Positions 1-11,499 of a DNA stretch of 64,000 bases are shown in pieces. Below the pieces are notes generated by a model. The model saw only the letters and a list, made by a program, of their open reading frames with translations. It did not search any database and was not told where the DNA came from. Origin of the DNA: Nereocystis luetkeana (taxonomy: Eukaryota; Sar; Phaeophyceae; Laminariales; Laminariaceae); NCBI GenBank assembly GCA_031213475.1, contig JARUPZ010000006.1, positions 3,129,501 to 3,193,500 on the forward strand. Reading direction: 5' to 3'. The first letter of the stretch is position 1, and each line of letters starts with the position of its first letter. A program made the position numbers and the translations under genes.

Positions 1-479
1 GATTTATAATGTTTACCCTATTCTTCGATAGGACCCAAAGCCAATTTGGTCAGGAGATTGTATTCAAATCAAGTAAACATATTTTCTTCCTGATCGACGA
101 TTCTAAAAAAGATGTATCGTCGAGACTTGGCCCTCAACCTCTTACCGCGCATGTCAAGTGCAATGGGGATATCTACGGGTATAATCTCATCCACGAGAAG
201 CGATGAAGCTACGCCCACTCCCTACTGCGCAAGCTGTACGTCGCTGTCATGATGAAAACAGCCGGGGGTCTCGAAGTAAAATCGTCACGAATAGTGAACG
301 TTCAATCAAAGCCAACCTCTCGAAATCAACGAAAAGGACTACTGTATGTCGCGAAACAGCAGCTAAAAGAATGATGGGAAAGGACGCATGAACTCAACGT
401 GGCAAAGGAATGTAATACAGGCGTGTATCTCGCCGAGAATTCAACATCGTAATTCCAGACTCGGATCGTCTGGCCATCA
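1..479. other. No recognised gene
   Basis: Short open frames exist on both strands, but none shows a family motif or convincing splice sites. The + strand frame from 203 is rich in Arg, Lys and Ser. It lies just upstream of a helicase fragment and could be older Helitron-type sequence, but I cannot show that. Confidence 0.4.
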
Positions 480-830
480 TAAATGTTTATGAATCCCGTC
501 GATTTGGAAAATGACAACGAAAACATTTTCAAGTACCTCGTCTTCAGTCGGGTTCCTGGCGAGCTTTGCAATCTTGACGGCCGGACACTGTTGAACTGCG
601 TACTACCTTGGCGCGGCATGAACGATGTCGTTCCTACGACGATTTACATATCTACCCTTCGCAGTAGCGGCGTACCATCTAATCCTTCTAGGCTAAAAGT
701 CGGAGTGTGCGTTATACTTACTAGCAATCTAGACTTGCTTGCCAGCTGGTTTGACGAGTGGTGTTAAACATATCGTGTTGACTCTTTTACCTTACTTACC
801 AGGTACACCTTGTAGGTCTCAGCTTTGAAG
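480..830 (+). pseudogene. PIF1-like (Helitron-type) helicase C-terminal fragment
   Basis: The + strand frame from 483 to 767 ends in residues resembling the C-terminal part of PIF1-like helicases found in Helitrons and as stand-alone genes. The stretch STLRSSGVPSNPSRLKVG followed by a V-I-L-x-x-NLD element matches the family pattern of a 'SGLPPH.L.LKVG' segment and then 'V-x-L-L-R-NLD'. Upstream, DNENIF followed by a PGE element fits the preceding 'iNe.v....lPGe' segment. The expected 'GLCNGTRL' block is damaged: the frame stops at 768, and related residues appear only after a frame change near 755. The rest of the helicase, including the Walker motifs, is absent. It is best read as a decayed fragment of a transposon or duplicated helicase. 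Confidence 0.5.
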
Positions 831-1141
831 GATGGCACAACCGTTCTTAATTCCACTGGGAACATTATATTTCGTGACATACATGGAAACGTGTCGTTGT
901 GAAGCGTGTTCCATCCCACATTCGTTTGTATTTCGCGGTTACTGTCCACAGCAGTAGCAATGGCCAGACGTTGGACAAAATGGTTCTGATATATATGCAG
1001 GGAGGTTTGCATGCTCGGGTACCTCTTTGTTGATATATGGAAAGCGAGGCGTTCCGATGACATTGGAGTTTGACCCCCGAGAAAATAATTCGCCCCAACC
1101 AATTTTGTTCTTGGATTGTCAACGGAGTGTACCAACTTTAC

Positions 1142-1562
1142 GTGTCTGCATGCTCCAGTGCCTCCCTTTCGTATTTTATTTCCCCCCCGGCCGTGATTAT
1201 CGCTTATTGTCCCTTCTTTTTTTCATCTTTCTTTCATTCACGTTTGTACCTCTTTGTGTGTCTGTTAGTATGGTCCGTTTTGCCTTTGTTTACGTTTTGC
1301 TATCTGCTTCTGTTTTCGTTTTGTTTTGTTTTGCTTCGCTTCTTTTTTAAGGTTTTTGTCTGCTATTAATAGTCTCCTCCTTGCTTCCCTGGTGTCCGCA
1401 TTGGTGGAGTGCGAACGCTTGTCTTTTTTGTTTGATTTTCCTCTGTTTTACCACCGAGGTATTTCTTCCACTCCGAGTTCTTGGAGCCTGTCCTGCGACC
1501 ACGGACTGCATTGTATTGTGAGTTTATGTGAGAACAACAAACAAAAAAACAACCCTTCTTTC
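1142..1562 (+). mobile_element. 5'-truncated LINE, 3'-untranslated part
   Basis: This stretch is clearly homologous to the reverse complement of about 34130-34590, the 3' untranslated region of the LINE at 34140-36650. It shares the 'tatgctccagtgcc'-type start, a long T-rich section, the segment 'ccctggtgtccgca.tggtggagtgcg' and the 3' block 'gaccacggactgcattgta'. It ends in an AACAAC-rich tail near 1560. Flanks at about 1128 and 1571 share 'gtaccaa.ttt', which could be a degenerate target-site duplication. No coding capacity remains. The apparent + strand frames here are low-complexity T-rich translations. Confidence 0.7.
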
Positions 1563-1739
1563 CTACCAGGTACCAAATTTGTAACTGGAGACCTCTGCGT
1601 CTACTATTCTACCGGCCAGGGTTGTAAAAAAAGCCGTCGCCATCATTTGCATTTTTTGGGAAGAGGTGTCGGCGAAACGTTTGTGTTTTTTTTATCAAAA
1701 GACACTTACTTAGTGCACCTACAACTACCCTAACCCTAA

Positions 1740-2230
1740 TCACCGGTCTAGTTCTTCTGCAGTAGCGGCAAATCAGTGAATATTTTCTGTATGAGAGACG
1801 GGGTCAACCATTGGATTTTCCTTTACTTGCAGTAGATAGAGTGGATCCGATATACAGCTTAATAGAAAGGTTTCAACCCCATTTTATATTGTACATTTTA
1901 CCAGAACGTGGTGGCAGCTCCCACTAATAGTTGTCACTCCAGGATCTTCTGTGTAGGGCCGGTCACAATGAACACTCTTTATTCGACTGACATCTTGTAC
2001 ACATCTTCCGGTCGCCATCTACCTGGTGCGCACATTATGATGTACGACATACGCGGCGAATGCGCTGCACTGGAATGTTCGTCGCTGTACGTAGACAGTT
2101 TGACGTCACGCTACAGTACTTCCGTTCCCCTCGCTGCCTCGGCAAGGAATGCTGCGAGGCATGCCCTATCAGGCTAATAGCGAGTGGGGTAGGTCTTTCT
2201 GGCGGGTGTAAGGCCGGACTCACCCTCAAG
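1740..2230. other. No recognised gene
   Basis: No family motif, repeat structure or convincing exon was seen. A short frame at 1908-2177 has no supporting features. Confidence 0.4.
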
Positions 2231-2720
2231 GAGTGATACCTTCTTGCTGCTGCCTGTGTGGCCGCGACGCTCAGGCGGCAGTAGAGTTGGGTCGTACGTG
2301 GTGCGTCTGGCACGGAGACCTACGATTCGCGCGTCTTTTTAGGCAGCTGCGGCAGAGCAGCAATGCTCAATCGGGGGGTCCGTGCGCGGAGGCAGGCGCC
2401 ACCACAGGCCACACTACGGCACAGTCTATTGCGCCGGTAGGAGGCTGGATTCGACGACGAGGGAGGAGGGAGACTGAGCGTCGACGTGCGGGGAAGAGAC
2501 GGATTGACCTCCCCCTGCGCGAGAATTTTTATTTCCCAGATCAGAACCGCAAGTGCGAGGAGCATTTTGTTTTTCAGGATGACGGAGAAAGGGAAACGAC
2601 TGGAAGGGAATGTCAACGAGTGCACGCGGAAAGGAGCGGGTGGATTGGGCCAAGGCGATGATGCGGCCATGAAGAGCGGCAGGAAGACGGTGCATGGAGA
2701 CCCATGATTTGCGCGCACAC
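2230..2720. other. GC-rich stretch with overlapping open frames
   Basis: Three frames are open at once: + 2233-2661, - 2320-2718 and + 2486-2707. That is expected from a GC-rich composition with few stop codons. None gives a recognisable domain. It lies about 0.6 kb upstream of a LINE 3' tail at 3285-3365, so it may be the remnant of a retroelement 5' part. That link is inference only. Confidence 0.25.
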
Positions 2721-3284
2721 TATCATCACGAGAGAAGCAGTCATAGTTTGTTTTTTCCTGGTATTGTTTTTCACGAGGCAGAATAGTATCTACCGGTACT
2801 CGTCACTGGTCTTCGTAGTTTAACGAGTTGTATACCCTTCATGGGGAATAACCTACGCAATTATCAGGGACGTGGTATCATAACTGTGCTGCACCTTTTT
2901 GTGTCAGACAGTCCAGGAAGAGATGGCGATCGTTGATATTCGTGTGGTAGTAAGGTTCGATTGCTCCTTTTTTCACTGCATATCCGCGAGTCTTCACTCT
3001 GACAGCACTCCAGATAGCAGGCAGGTGTGTTCCTCTTTCGTTTTCACGACTACCGTGCGTTTCGTACGGTGCAGGCAGCACTTCAGACAGCATCCGCTGT
3101 AGTCAGCAGCCTCGAGTTGGTTAGTGGTGGGAACGGGGGTACTCTTCTATATTATAGTTGAGAGGATATACCCGCCTCCATGTTAGTTCAGTTTTGCACA
3201 TTGGTTTTATCTTGTGTGCGCTTTTTCCGTCTCGTGTATTTTGAGGCAGCCGAATTTTCGTTTTTTTTTGTTTTTCGGATCTTC

Positions 3285-3365
3285 CTAGGGCTCCAGCACC
3301 TTTGTTTGACCACGGACTCCTTCGTCAGAGAGTTAATGTGAGAACAACAACAAACAAACAACAAA
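3285..3365 (+). mobile_element. LINE 3'-tail remnant
   Basis: The block 'gaccacggactcc', followed about 20 bases later by 'ttaatgtgagaacaacaacaa' and further AAC/AAAC units, matches the 3' end of the LINE copies ending at about 1560 (+) and about 34140 (-). Only the last ~80 bases are clearly related. The upstream T-rich part is too diverged to delimit. Confidence 0.5.
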
Positions 3366-3681
3366 ACAAGTAGTCATAACATTTGCCAGGTATATAGCTG
3401 CTTCAGATTCTCCGGAATTCATGAAATTATACATACACATATACAAAAGTAATATCAAATTGTATCCATTCGTTCTTCGGGCTACTACTTTGTATGCACA
3501 TGACGTCAACGTATCAACCAGTATGATTCCACAAGGTGTTTTCGAACATAAGCTTTGGTTAAACGAATCCAACATCCAATCACTTACAATATCAATACCA
3601 TACGACATACTATAGTACCAGACAGGGTATCATTATATAGGGTATCATTATATATGCAATAACTCCACTTACCTCATATAT

Positions 3682-4032
3682 ATGTCTCTGCCGCCGTGGG
3701 AGCGGGAGGGCAGCTTATTGCCGACAATATACATAAATATATTGTATTGTCAGAACGATCCTAGTCCTGATATTCAAAGGCATGTCTGCACAGGTATTAT
3801 ACTAGAACGGTCGAAGAACTGGCATGTTCATGTCTTCAATACTACTAAGGTAACGAGGACGCATATAATCTCAACACCAGAAGAACTGGATGACGTCTGT
3901 TTCCGCGCAAATATTCCCACGCCATTTTCCAGATGTGTAGACCCCCCCCTCATGTCCGTCCTGAGGATTGACGGGGGGTTTTTGTTTCTTCACGAAACAA
4001 ATTGCGCAAAACTCGGACAGGTCATTCGTTAA
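3682..4032 (+). CDS. Unidentified open frame, first of a chain
   Basis: This is a 116-codon frame starting at ATG 3682 and ending at TAA 4030. I recognise no domain. The composition is protein-like (for example KNWHVHVFNTTKVTRTHII), with no low-complexity bias. It is in the same reading frame as the frames at 4615-5046 and 5536-6306, which hints at one interrupted gene. A MITE copy lies 14 bases past its stop. It could also be a chance frame. Confidence 0.25.
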   Translation: MSLPPWEREGSLLPTIYINILYCQNDPSPDIQRHVCTGIILERSKNWHVHVFNTTKVTRTHIISTPEELDDVCFRANIPTPFSRCVDPPLMSVLRIDGGFLFLHETNCAKLGQVIR

Positions 4033-4045
4033 AGAACATCATCAA

Positions 4046-4154
4046 ATATGAGGGACCATAGTGAATAGGACCTACGGTACATACGAATACCCATTCAATT
4101 TGCTATTTTTGCCAACGACATTATTTGGCCGTATTTTCTATGGTCCCCCGTATT
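4046..4154. mobile_element. MITE, degenerate copy 1
   Basis: The left end reads 'gagggaccatagtgaatagg' and the right end '...ctatggtcccccgta', forming imperfect terminal inverted repeats of about 25 bp around a ~55 bp AT-rich centre. Ends, length and core match the intact copy at 35111-35215 and the copy at 49043-49146. It is non-coding. Termini are set by comparison with the intact copy, so each may be off by a few bases. Confidence 0.75.
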
Positions 4155-4240
4155 TATTTCTACAGATTGGTTCTAATGACTGACGGGTTCTGAATCCCTG
4201 TCTCTTGCTCACGCCGTCATTTCTAGCGGCACCGTGAATT

Positions 4241-5046
4241 TTGGTGCGTGCCTTCAACGAATCCTTACCAAACCCTGGTCCGACGAGGTCTTATTGTTTT
4301 ATGTTTTCTGGTTTGCGTCTGCCTGTGATTTCGTTGTTTCGTGTTTTTGTCAAATTTGATCCACCACGACATCAAAGAAAAAAGACAAACACAAAAACAC
4401 AGGTCAGCAATCGGGAACATTTGTATATCACATTAGCAAGGTTTGACGTCCAAGCCAAACAAATCGGCGAGGGCATTTACACGTTGTTGCGGAAAAAATA
4501 CAGAAAGTTGGCGTTGACCCGAAAATACCTGATTTTCGTATTCGCACAATGTGCGATGTTTTTTGCTCTATATTAAACATGCGTAGAAGAAATGAAAACT
4601 CATATCGTTAGGGGATGCATTCACGTTGGAGTCCCGAAAAGCACTTGTGTATACAATGGTCTGACCATCTACGACGGCGTGGATTATTGAACGAGTATCA
4701 ATTAGCTTGTGAGGTGAAGCTCCACCGTATATATCTCCCATACAGGTCTTTTCAGCAGTTTCGGAGTATTTTCGTAAGATTGCTACATTGTTATAACTGC
4801 CTCCGCTTTTTTACGTCCTGTTTTCGCAGGTATACTATAGGGAACCGGTCAAGACCGTTGAAACTCGAACACAACAAAAAAACAAACCGTTGGCTCCAGC
4901 GCCTCACAGTTGAGGTATCCTTACATAAGACTCTCTCTAATCATTCGTTTAAACTTGATCACGGGGAACACGGGATCGCCGCCAACATCTGCTACCCCTC
5001 CCCCAACAAAAAACTGAAGATTGTAAGAAGAAGCCAGGAAATATAG
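4241..5046 (+). pseudogene. Unidentified decayed frames
   Basis: Two + strand frames, 4241-4576 and 4615-5046, lie in different phases. Between them a third phase also reads in a protein-like way: QKVGVDPKIPDFRIRTM from about 4500, and VRGCIHVGVPKSTCVYNG near 4607. This pattern of good-looking residues shifting between frames suggests an old coding sequence with frameshifts rather than a live gene. I do not recognise the family. Host, viral or transposon origin is open. Confidence 0.25.
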
Positions 5047-5535
5047 CTGACGCTTAATCAACACACATCTCTCAAACTGCTCCTGATCTGAGTTCTAACA
5101 TGTATTCGATGTAATTTAGCGACCTCCCTCTCCTTCCCGTTCTAAGAAAAGGTTTGTAGCCAGAAACGAGATGCCCCGTCGAATTCGAAACGCTATATAT
5201 CTCCTGCTAGCGTCTCTAGAGTCCTTACAGCCGTCCCCCGGTGCTCGGAGAAGGGAAGCGTGTGAAGAGGGGGAAATGACACTACATAAGAATAGATGAA
5301 CACATATTCCCACACTAACACTGTGGGGTGTAAGGGTCTTTGATACTACCTGCATTACATTTGACCCGAGGATTCTTCCTCGTATACTCTAAGTCGGCTC
5401 AATTCCAACTCGTGTGTACGAACTGCTGATGAAGTAAGTCCACGACTAGGAGCAGTTGTGTAGAGAATGTCGTCACACTAAAATACTGACGTGGCATCTT
5501 GATGTCGTAGACCACAGGTTGAAATACACAACGCT

Positions 5536-6306
5536 ATGTACGCACTATGTTACAACAACAACATAAACACCACTGACTTCTCATTGGAACTACTATCCGC
5601 GGACAACACTATTGTCACGGTCATGCAGCCGTCTTGCGAACAGAACGTCGGACTATTCGCCCCGACGTCACCTCGACCATTGTTTGCCAAGATGTTTTCT
5701 GACGTCATTTTTTATGCCGTCGATTATCAATCAGTTGAACAAAAACTAACTATCATCATGTTCGCACGAGCTGTTGCCCCGAAAAAGTTGGACATTGGTA
5801 TTTTGCGACTTCGAATATATGTGTCTGATCTCGCTCCAAGATGTAGATTATTAGGTGGTTACCGCTTCTCAAGTCATCCGGGTACAGGAAATTGCCGTCC
5901 GAACTTTGATATTCAAGAGGGTCAAACACTATTCAAACACCTGGTCGGGTAGACCAAGGCGTGTTTGCCAATCCGTTCTCCGACCTCAATCATATTGACC
6001 TCATACTCATCGACACAAAGTGCCGACGGCGATTTTCGCAACCGGGTACATCGAGAAGCGGTAAACACCCCCCGACAGATCTTGGAGAAGCATCAGACAC
6101 ATTCTGAGGGGAGAAAAGACATTTTGTCAACTTTTCCGGGGCAAAAGCTCATGCGAAGGTGCTGGAAGGGGCGTTTTCAGCTGACTGAGAATCCGACGGT
6201 AGAAGAATTGACCTCAACATCCGGAACTGGCATAGACGTCCTATATAAATTTTCCCAAAAGTGGCAACACACAAGAAATAACCACATATATATGTGTGAT
6301 TCCTAA
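5536..6306 (+). pseudogene. Unidentified 257-codon frame with one internal stop
   Basis: From ATG 5536 the frame stays open to 6306 except for a single TAG at 5950-5952. Both halves read as ordinary protein: LRIYVSDLAPRCRLLGGYRF before the stop, and RFQLTENPTVEELTSTSGTG after it. No signal peptide, membrane segment or known motif is evident. It shares its phase with the frames at 3682 and 4615. The single stop suggests a recently broken gene, stop readthrough or an exon boundary. No family was recognised. Confidence 0.35.
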
Positions 6307-7065
6307 GGCACGATGCGGCTGTGCATACGTGAACAAACATTTTTTTTATTTATTTTTTCTCGTGATGCTCTTGAGTACAAGAAAAACTGAACTTCAACTT
6401 CAATCCGTCACACTTTATTACCCTTAACCAACTGCGGACATATTAGTTCTACAGACGTATTGCCCTCTTTCGATCGAAGCATGATTCCACGTTGTCTGCG
6501 GGCAACCGCCATCGTGGTCCTGCAGACTACTGCCGTTGATATCAAAATGTTGTCCTCGTCGGCCATTGACGCGCGATCCGCTGCCTGTTGCCATGAAAAG
6601 CCACGAAAGGTGTTGTTGCCGATCGTAGGCGTTCGGTAGGCATAGTCCTTGTTGGAATTTCTGTGACTCCCCAGGTCTTGCGGGAAATGTGAAACTCGCT
6701 GCTCGATTGTGGTCTGGAAGGGGCGCGGATTAGGTAAAATATGCAGAATACGCATACGTTTTTTTTTTTAGTAAGGACGGAATTTTCGAGAGAGCGGTTG
6801 AACGATCACAAGTAGTCAAAAACAACTGAAAAAATATTATAATTCATCTTGGGCTTGACATCCGACAATGTGGAGCATGAACTTTCACGTTGGTCAATCA
6901 TCATTCCTGAAAGAAGAATCTCCGTATACGAACGAAACCTATACACCAGGTCTACCTACCTTCTATGTCTGTATATTGCATGTTTTATCTAAGATACTCT
7001 ATGTATGTGTTGTCTTTGCTCCCTCCTACATTTCAAGATGGACTCGGTACTTCTACTCTCCAATC
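6307..7065. other. No recognised gene
   Basis: A 115-codon - strand frame at 6408-6755 is protein-like in part (ADEDNILISTAVVCRTTMAV) but has no motif and no flanking support. Nothing else was seen. Confidence 0.3.
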
Positions 7066-8020
7066 CTAACTCGCAAACAAGCTCCACCCCCCCGCTATCG
7101 GTGTGGGTCTGTGATCTCCTCTCCCCCTGCCCCTTCTCGATTCCTGACGAACCCTAAGTTGGAGTCTAAATCGTGATACCTTCCTCCAATGGGCGACTTG
7201 TGTGTCACCGAGACGTTTTGGAGTAGGCGTTCCTTCACCAATCCTTTCCTTCCCATCGACCCACCATCCCTCCCCCCCACTACCCTCAGCTGGTCGATGA
7301 ACCCATTCCCCTCTACCCCGAGACGCCCTAAGCGTTCCATTGCTAAAGTGGCAAGTTTGTGACTCTGTTATAATAGGCAAAGGACACATTCCCCTGACGA
7401 GCATAGTGTTGGGGTTTGCGCGCCTCGTAAGTAGAGGCAGCTGATCCTTCTTGATCAACACTGCCTGCTCGCAGTGTATCTGCGCCTTTGGGTCCGCATT
7501 GGTGACGTCCAGCAGGATGGACCTCTCCCTCAACTCCATACTAGGGGCGTTCCGTAGACCTCCTCTCCTGACGGCAATACCTATCCGCAGATTTTGGTCT
7601 GCCGTGAACGGTTCGCCGTTTTCCACTTCGTGTGGAATTCCCAGCCACTTCCATGTTCGGGACACCAGCAGTTAATTTTGATTTTACCCGTGCCCTGCTG
7701 TGGGAGAGATGCGCGCGTGGCGAGTGTCCACATCCACTGCATCGCAGCAGGGGCACCTCAATGCCACGTGTTCCTCTATCCTAATAAACCGCGATCTATG
7801 CTCACCAATTCTTCTGCGGGTATGTTCGGGAGTGAGTCCGCTTGTCTCGCTCCAAGCCCTGCCTTAGCTCCTGCCCCATGTAGGCTAACATAGCGAGCCT
7901 TGTCGAGAGCTCTGTTTTCGGTCCCATCCATCGGGTCGCCTGGTCCGGGGGGGTGTGCTGTCGCCGGGAGCTCCTCCAAGGAGGAAACGTGGGCTGCGTG
8001 CCGACATTGGTCTACCAAGT
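7066..8020 (-). pseudogene. Non-LTR retrotransposon ORF2 C-terminal remnant
   Basis: Read on the - strand, this contains pieces of a C-terminal region seen after the reverse transcriptase in a group of protist and algal non-LTR elements. Recognisable blocks are: KARYVSLHGAGAKAGLGARQ, then a P-x-E-x-F/L-V-S segment (about 7776-7910); NGEPFTADQNLRIGIAVRRG and LRERSILLDVTNADPKAQIH (about 7440-7620); and RLGRLGVEGNGFIDQL with GGRDGGSMGRKGLVKERLLQ (about 7220-7335). These lie in at least three different frames, so several frameshifts separate them. No reverse transcriptase remains. Family assignment is from memory of such elements. Confidence 0.6.
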
Positions 8021-8169
8021 TACCCTACCTATGTTGGGCTTTGCGTGAGTGCGTGGTTACGGCGTCGTGTGCAGCCAACATGTCGGTTTTTCGGGGTCTT
8101 GGGGCACTGTCCCCCTCTTCGCCTAGACCCCATTCTAACTAAGATTCGGGGACGATGCCCGCCATCGAT

Positions 8170-9400
8170 TCCTATGACACTACTCACACACAGAGTGAGA
8201 CTAATAACTGAGGGAAAATAGCAGGCGAATCGAAACACAAAGCGCCCTCCGGGTTTATGGAGCAGTGTGTGGTAAGAGTAACCTATCCAGGACCTCCCTA
8301 CTCTTATTAATAGTCCGCCTGGTGCTACCCTGCCTGCCGTCTCCGTCCTGCGTTCGTCAAATTATTTACCGCCCCTGGACGTCAAACAAAACGAAACAAG
8401 CGAAGAAAAGCGTGCTAGTCATCCACCCATGCCAAACGATTCATGTCAAAGGGCTTGTTATTACTGGAGGAAGGGGAGAGAAACAAGTGAAATGGATAAT
8501 ACAGTGGATCAGGCGCAAAACAAAAAAGACGAAGGAAGACCACGTTCGAACCAGCTGCACCAGTGAACGGCACAAGTGGCATATACATGTCTTACTTCGT
8601 AGTCGATCTGGTGCCTAGCTACCCCCCACAACCTTTTCCTTCCAAACTTTCGTCCAACGCGGTTTCCTGCCTACTCTTACTGTTATAAGCCCTCCTTGCA
8701 TTCCCTTGGTCGGGGGTCCTTGCACCCTTTCTGTCGCTCCCCCTCCTCCAATCCGCTTGAGTACCACCCACGGCGGATGCCCGACGCTACCTATCTAGCT
8801 GTGCCTCATATTCGTCCCGCTTCCCTATAAGCCTTGAAGCCGCCTCAACCCCCCCCCGTAACCCCTTTCCACCTTATTTGCCGCAGTGGACCACAAAGCG
8901 CATTCAACTCCAAACCAGAAGGGGGAAAGCTCCGATGACCCCTTAGGTCTGCGAATATGCGTTTATACCTAACGTTTTAAAGTGTCTACCAGGTTTTGTG
9001 CTCTCTCCTCCAGCAATCGTCCCGCACAATACCCGACTGGGTGATCGCTCCTTCATTTGCCGTCCAATGGCCCCCTCAAATAAGCGCAGTCGTTTACGGA
9101 TAGTCGTTTCGATTCTCTCGCAACTTGTCAACTCGAGGTCTTCGCGTATGAAAGGGTGAGATGGTCAGTACAAAATCGGCGCTGGAAGCCGATGACTCGT
9201 CTAAGGACCTCGTGCTGAGCCGTTCACAGCTTAGCAAAGCGTTAGTGTTTGAGGGTCTACGTCACACACTCGTGCAGCAGTGTTTCATTCACCTCGGCCT
9301 TCAGCATTCAAGTTTTCAGGCTATGAGGGGCGGTCGCATTATCATAAATCTCCGGGCCGAGCCGCTTGAAGCATGCCCGGATGAGGCGGAGTAATGCTAT
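8170..9400 (-). mobile_element. LINE fragment, same family as 11500-14580
   Basis: This matches the 3' half of the LINE at 11500-14580 almost collinearly. The 3' untranslated part at 8170-8640 aligns with about 11720-12190, including the shared block 'gaccacgttcgaaccagctg'. The C-terminal coding part at 8640-8890 aligns with 12190-12470. The RT-distal part at 8890-9395 aligns with 12480-12985. On the - strand it encodes a C-E-R-I-E-TTIRKR segment matching C-E-S-M-E-TTIRKR in the other copy. Similarity stops at about 9395, so the RT core is absent. Frameshifts and stops make it non-functional. Confidence 0.75.
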
Positions 9401-9659
9401 ACTGAAGTACCATAGATTGGTGCATGTACAGTATGTATCACATTCCTGGTACGAAGGAATGTGACCCGGAAATCAGAACCAATAATCCAATTCATTTCGT
9501 CGAAAATAAGGACCGTTAATTCTATAATCACATTTAAACGGTGCTTGTATATGGACAGAGTGGTACCAGGTATTGTGATGAAGTAGCATATCTACAGTCT
9601 CAAAATATATCTGCACTTTTGTGATTCTTATACGGTTACGTTTTGCGTTGTAGGAAGGG

Positions 9660-10570
9660 TCTTAAGAAAAAGGAGGAATACGTGGCCACTCTTCGGCCAA
9701 AGTCAGTTACACATCAAAAACAGGTTAGGTACGAATCACAAGCGAGAAGCCCTGCTGTTGGCCAGACTAACTCGTACCTGACTCATGCTCGAAAAGGCCA
9801 AGGTATGCCCGACCTGATACAATCTTGGTTCAGCTTACCAAAACTATTTTTGCCAACCATAAACTAATCATAGAGGGGCCATTGGTACACATACATTTGT
9901 TTGTTTGTGTATGATGCGGTCTCTCGATTGCAATTCTGGTGTGATAACACTCTTTATATTATACGTTCGTGCGTATTTCTTAATACATACGTACGGTGGT
10001 TTTACTCTTCCTTCCGTTGGGTGTACGACGTGCTTCGGTTGTCGTGATTTGTACTCTGTGGTTTTCATTGCCACGTGAGTCAAATCACGGCACCGTGGAG
10101 AAACACTGCAGTTCCTCTGCCCCACCCCCCGACGAGGTGGTCTCAGGTTTGGTACGGCAAAAGTAATTCGTGCCGAGCAGGGGGTTCCGCGAGGATGCTC
10201 GAGAAACTCCAAGCTGGCAACGGGGGGCGGGGTTGCCAGAATATGTATACTCTTGGCGCTCCCGCCGTAGACAAACCAACTAAGCCTGATTTCCCTGTGG
10301 AAGTTCAAGTGTAGCCCGTCGCACCTATACCTTTACCCGAAAGCAATATAACATTTCATATTTTCGAGGTCACCCTCTTCATGTTCAGGAGCCTTTTTTT
10401 TCACAGGCTATTCATGGTGTAGACGTTCGTGGCAGGCGTTTTTCAGTTGATTATAGTATTTCCCCGTTTTTTACCCAAAGAGATCTGGTATAATACCTGA
10501 ATTTGGGCCTTTCGATAACATGCCTGTTCGTATACGACTCTTGTATGCCTACACGTACATAGTGCTTCGA
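9660..10570 (+). repeat. Degenerate copy of part of the 4.6 kb repeat unit
   Basis: This aligns with 18660-19600 in the first tandem copy. Shared landmarks are 'ttcggccaaa.tcagttac', 'ctgctgttg.ccag', the block 'cgtgccgagc.gg..gttccgcgagga', the segment ending 'aagt.cccg', and 'tctggtata...ctga.tttggc'. Identity is much lower than between the two tandem copies, so it is an older relative. It shows that the unit, or part of it, has spread by more than local duplication. Confidence 0.6.
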
Positions 10571-11499
10571 GAGATTCTCCATGGTGATATTGTTTTTCGT
10601 TGGAATACTCGTATCTATCTGCGTAACAAGTTAGTTTTTTTTCAGACATCTGGGCTTAGTTGTGTCCCCGACGACCCCCACCTCGCCCACTTGAGTATTC
10701 TCTCACCCTCAATTCACTTGTGGAGCAGTAAAAAGAAGGTATTAGCCTACCAGCAGCATGCCCTACCAAGCATCGACATCCCTGTACCTCTTACCCGCAT
10801 ATTATGTCTTTTTACCTCTTCAAATTCGCCGACGTCGACTAGTACGGGGGACTTTCGTAATTAGAACCCAATAGTATTAGTACAAATTGGGACAAATATA
10901 GATTTTCGTGTGTACCGCAGGTCCTATTTACTGTGGTCCCCTGTTATAGGACTGGTCGCCGCTGAGCTAGACGTACTAGATATTACGGCCTTCTTCTACC
11001 ATCCCCGACTCCTGTCGCACTATGAGCATAATCATGAGATAGATGGTTTCTATTTCGGAAATCCATGTCATTGTTTCCCTTACATGTATTAATTTTCGGG
11101 CTGCACGCACGCGCAGCAGTAGCCTCTACGAACCGCTGACATCGACTCTTAGCCCCGCTGACATCGTTTCGATCGTTCTTCTGACAAATTCGACCTACGG
11201 CAATGGTCCACGAGAGACCCACTTGGTACACTAGTAGCAACATGGCAGCCTACCTTCTACCGCAGAAGTAGGAGTTTCATACGAGTGTGTGTGTGTTCTT
11301 CACATTAAACCGTTCTTTCTACCCGTCGACATCTAGCACAACCAGTGTCCGTGCCGATTCTCCAATCCTAGAAGAGATACAAGTTCTGTGGTCACAAAGC
11401 TACTCCACAGCGAAACTACGTTGCCACATACTTGGTACCTGGTATGCAGTAAGCACAGCAGCAGTGAGTGGGCAATGCAAAGCCATGTCATCATACTAG
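10571..11499. other. No recognised gene
   Basis: No recognised gene or repeat. A TACCTGGTA palindrome occurs at 11436-11444. Confidence 0.35.

Noticed and set aside
764..1135. Minus-strand frame of 123 codons with a donor-like CTG|GTAAGT near 795
   Set aside because: The splice-like site coincides with a TACCAGGTA palindrome and no motif or second exon supports it.
1726..1740. CCCTAACCCTAA, telomere-like repeat
   Set aside because: Only two units and no array; expected occasionally by chance, so not called an interstitial telomere.
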